Shown here in pieces: positions 60,734 to 64,000 of a stretch of DNA of 64,000 nt (position 1 is its first letter; each line of letters begins with the position of its first letter). Source of the stretch: Calocera cornea HHB12733. Its lineage: Eukaryota; Basidiomycota; Dacrymycetes; Dacrymycetales; Dacrymycetaceae. The notes below the pieces were generated by a model. It had not been told where the DNA came from. It saw nothing but the letters and a program-made list of their open reading frames with translations, and did no database searches. The stretch lies in the NCBI GenBank assembly GCA_001632435.1, contig KV423930.1, forward strand, positions 179,170 to 243,169. The letters run 5' to 3'. The position numbers and the translations under genes were made by a program.

Positions 60734-61040
60734 GGTGAGATGAGGGGGGCGCGAGGGGTTGTCACAGTGTGCAGTGCGCGGGGGCGTGGACGGGGTATCG
60801 ACATATCGTTATTGGTGTAATAGTGAAGGCTAGATTATACAGTGGGGCGAATCTAGATGGCATTGTTAGACTCTGTCGGACCCTGTGAGTCATTGTCGGC
60901 CGGGACGTCATCGATATCCTCGGCTTCCTACTTTGTTTCCCCGCATTCCCCGGGTCACCCTTCTCCTCACCGCCGCCGTCTCCAGTCATGCTGCCATGAA
61001 CATTGTCTAATCTGCCAGTCGCCACAGCCCCAGCCAACGC
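60734..61040. other. Intergenic region
   Basis: Short space with the 3' flank of the hydrolase gene and the promoter of the GH31 gene; no TATA box was recognised and nothing else was seen. Confidence 0.35.
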
Positions 61041-64000
61041 ATGGCCGCTCTACACCTACAGCCCCACACCATGGACGCCGACGACGTGTCCAACACCCCT
61101 CGGCCCCGGGGCCAGCGCCGACGTCGCGCGCTCACCGTCCCTCGCCTCCTCCTCCTCACCGCCCTAACCCTCCTCCTCACCCTCTGCCTCCTGGCCACTG
61201 TCTGGCCCCTCAAAGGGGCAAGGCGTGCTCTCCTCCCTCCCTCACCACTGAACAGCGTAGCCCACGGGAAATACTCGTACGACACCTCCCTCTGCCCCGG
61301 TGCGCCCTCCCCCTCCCGCGCCGTGAGCGTTGCTGACCATCCGCGTGGGTAGGATACAACCTCACCGGCCTCTCGCGCACCCCCACCGGCCTCTCGGGCA
61401 CCCTCTCCCTCGCCGGACCGGCATGCAACGCCTACGGCACGGACGTCCCCCTCCTCTCCCTCCAGATCGACCACCTCAACCGGGACACCGTCAAGATCCT
61501 CATCTCCTCCGCCTCCGCCAGCACGGGGGACTACCCGATCCCCGCCTCCCTCCTCCCGCGCCCACCCCCCAGCTCATCAGAAGAGGAGAGCAACCTCGTC
61601 GTGAAGTGGACGGACGCGCCGTGGGGGGTGAGCGTCTACCGCAAGGGGGAGGAGGGCGGGCTGCCGCTGTTCAGCACTGAACGGCGATACCTGCCTGAGG
61701 AGCCCATCCCGCCGGTCGAGGGTATGGACGAGTCGACAGCTCTGAGGGGGTTCAACCTAGTGTACGAGGACCAATACGTGCAGGTCCGCCCATTCCCTTC
61801 TCGTCCTCGCCACTGCCTCAGCCCGAGCCCCGAACCGTCTAGCTAACCCCTCCCCCCGCAGCTCACCACCCCGCTCCCGCCTAACGCGAACATCTACGGC
61901 CTAGGCGAGGCCATCTCCCCCAGCGGCTTCAGGCGCGACCCGGACGCGACGGTCGGGACGGACTGGGCGCGGGACGCGGCCGACCCGGTGGGGGAGAACA
62001 TGTATGGCGTGCAGCCGTTCTGGGTTGAGCACCGGCTGTCTCCCGGGGTGGCTGCCTCTGCTGCCGGTTCCGGTTCCCCTGCTGGGTCTTCCGGGCCCGG
62101 GGAGCAAGGCGCGCATAGCGGCGAGTCGGCGCGCACCTGGCGAACGCACGGCGTGTTCCTGGCCTCCCCCGCAGGGGCCGACTACCTCCTCCGCCCGCAC
62201 GTCCTCGAATGGCGCCTCCTGCGCGGCCCGCTCGAGCTCTACGTCTTTGCGGGCCCCGGGCCGGGGGAGGTGCTGGCCCAGTATGCGCAGGTGGTGGGAA
62301 GGCCGGCGATGATCCCCCTTTGGGCGCTGGGGTTCCATCTGTGCAGATGGGGGTGGGAGGTGCGTTTACGTTGCGTGGTTTCTTCTGGCTTGCTCGGGCT
62401 GGCACTTGGGGATTGGGGCTGATGCTGATGCTGATGCTGATGCTGATGCTGATGCGTGTTGGTGGTACATAGACGGTCAACGAGACGCGGGAGCAGGTCA
62501 CGAGGATGCGCGAGGCCAACATCCCGCTCGAGGCGATATGGAACGATATCGACCTGTGCGTGCGCCCCTCCCTCCTTGCTCTTCCCACGCCGTAGGAGAT
62601 GCTGATGCGGGGCGCAGGTACACGGCCTACCGGGACTTCACGGCGGACGAGGTGTCCTACCCCGCGGAGGAGATGCGCGCGTTCATCCGCCAGCTGGGGG
62701 CGAACGACCAGCACTATGTCCCCATTGTGGATGCTGCTATTGCGAAGGTTGTCAATTCCTCCGATCTCGTACGTCCTTCTCAAGTCGATGCTCGGACATC
62801 ACTGATGCTCTGTGTGCGGGTGCGGCAGTACGACCCCTACACGCACGGCGCCGAGCTGGACGTGTTCATCAAGAACCCCGACGGGAGCGAGTACGTCGGC
62901 CAGGTCTGGCCGGGGTACACCGTCTTTCCCGACTGGTACGCGCGCAACACTGCAGACTGGTGAGCCCCTTCCCCTCCGGTCGCCCCCGGGTAGAACAGCG
63001 CTGATGAGGTGTGGATGACGCAGGTGGACGGGGGCGCTGCGGGCTTGGTTTGAGAGTGGGGTGGAGTTCTCGGGCATCTGGTTGGATATGAACGAGGCGA
63101 GCAGCTTTTGTGATGGCTCTTGGTCCGTCTCTCCATCCCTTCTTTACATGCCAAGGCTCCTAATGCAGCTGGAACAGCGGCTCGCGCAGGGACATCTCCA
63201 ACACAACCCCTCCGTTCATCCTCCCCGGCCTGCCGGGCAACCCCATCACCACCTTCCCGGAGGGGTACAACGCCAGCATCTGGGGCAACTCCGGCAACAT
63301 CAGCGTGAACGGCACGCTCACGTACGGGAACGACGGGCCTGGCACGGGCCTGGGCAGGCGCAGCCCCGAGGGGGACGAGGTGAACAACCCCCCCTACGCG
63401 GTGCATAATGGCGAGGATCGGCTGTCGGTGCACACCCTGGCGACGAACGCGACGCACGCGGATGGCACGCTGGAGCTGGTGGCGCACAATCTTTGGGGCA
63501 GTGAGTGCCTTGCTCCGCACCCTTCTGGAAGCGCTACTGATGCCGGGTTGTGGTGTAGTCATGGAAGAGCAAGCGACGTACAACACCCTGTTGGAGATGT
63601 TCCCCGGCAAACGACCGTTCATCATCTCCCGCTCTACGTTCGCGGGCTCGGGCAAGTGGACGGGCCACTGGGTATGCCTTTCAGTGTTATTGTGATGTGG
63701 CATCGTCTGATGATGGCGGTAGCTGGGTGACAACTACTCACTGTGGGAGTATCTGTATCTATCTATTCAGGGCGTGCTGCAGTTCCAGTTCTTCATGATC
63801 CCGATGGTACGTCCTCGGACTTTTTGGGGTCGAAAATAACTGGCTGACTCAACGCGCTAGGTTGGCGCGGACACCTGGTAAGACTTTCGCTCTGTATCTA
63901 CAGGACTTGATTAACCTTCCGTCACTAGTGGCTTCGGTGGCAACACAGGTACGATCCCGCTTTCGCAGGCATCGATAGTGCAGCGCTGATATCCTGACTC
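61041..64000 (+). CDS. GH31 alpha-glucosidase, membrane-anchored or secreted (3' end outside the window)
   Basis: Exons in phase: 61041-61299, 61353-61793, 61862-62359, 62473-62555, 62618-62768, 62829-62959, 63024-63122, 63169-63500, 63559-63671, 63723-63806, 63861-63877 and 63930-63948; it continues beyond 64000. After 33 basic residues (RPRGQRRRRALTVPR) comes one hydrophobic helix (LLLLTALTLLLTLCLLATVW), so a type II membrane anchor or uncut signal, then YNLTGLSRT, the usual start of secreted fungal GH31. The nucleophile lies in GIWLDMNEASSF (Asp at 63085-63087). The acid/base Asp is in WLGDNYSLW (63729-63731), after RPFIISRSTFAGSGKWTGHW. GH31 enzymes of this type release glucose from maltose, maltodextrin or starch outside the cell. 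Several NxT/S glycosylation sites. It complements the cytosolic GH13 maltase at 12.7 kb. A start at 61071 is possible. Confidence 0.92.

Overview
The window is nuclear DNA of a filamentous basidiomycete, most likely a mushroom-forming Agaricomycete. Genes are split by many short introns of about 45-120 nt, usually with GTGCGT- or GTRAGT-like donors, a CTGAC-like branch site and CAG/TAG acceptors. Intergenic spaces are short, and the window carries a Kyakuja-Dileera-Zisupton (KDZ) transposon of the kind common in mushrooms. Two runs of N mark assembly gaps, at 4488-4587 and 41119-41492. All exon models here are hand-built from frames and splice signals.

Left part (1-15 kb), mostly metabolic and household genes: a xylulokinase-like protein that has lost the catalytic motifs (628-3305, +), the mitochondrial cytochrome bc1 assembly chaperone CBP3 (4204-5757, +), a 14-TM MFS drug-efflux type transporter (6097-8680, -), a CNH-domain-only protein (10462-11947, +) and a GH13 alpha-glucosidase with a complete catalytic triad (12720-14924, +).

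Centre (15-36.5 kb), the most unusual part: two tandem genes built from HAMP repeats. The first (15180-19351) carries about 11 diverged HAMP units and stops without a kinase. The second (21498-36495) is a group III (NIK1/OS-1 type) hybrid histidine kinase with about 36 HAMP units in front of intact HisKA, HATPase and receiver domains, about 4,200 residues in all. Nearly every HAMP unit is one 276-nt exon bounded by phase-0 introns, so the array looks like serial exon duplication. A 570-bp MITE-like element with perfect 27-bp inverted repeats lies between the two genes.

Right part: a TMEM184/Ost-alpha family membrane protein (37552-39865). Then comes a region of about 17.6 kb (40236-57803) bounded by 20-bp inverted repeats and carrying a KDZ transposase (minus strand, right end), two cysteine-cluster accessory proteins, an apparently intact cytosolic ribosomal protein gene RPS18, and a degenerate array in which pieces of RPS18 and of the accessory genes are repeated between GGGCGCCC minisatellites. 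After it follow a small secreted protein (58277-58935), an isochorismatase-like hydrolase whose nucleophile Cys is Ser (59523-60733), and a GH31 alpha-glucosidase cut by the window end (61041->64000).

Functionally, the HAMP-kinase pair points to the osmostress/fungicide-sensing pathway (NIK1-YPD1-SSK1-HOG1). The GH13 and GH31 genes point to alpha-glucan and maltose use. The KDZ element looks like a cargo-carrying mobile element that has captured and reshuffled a host ribosomal protein gene.
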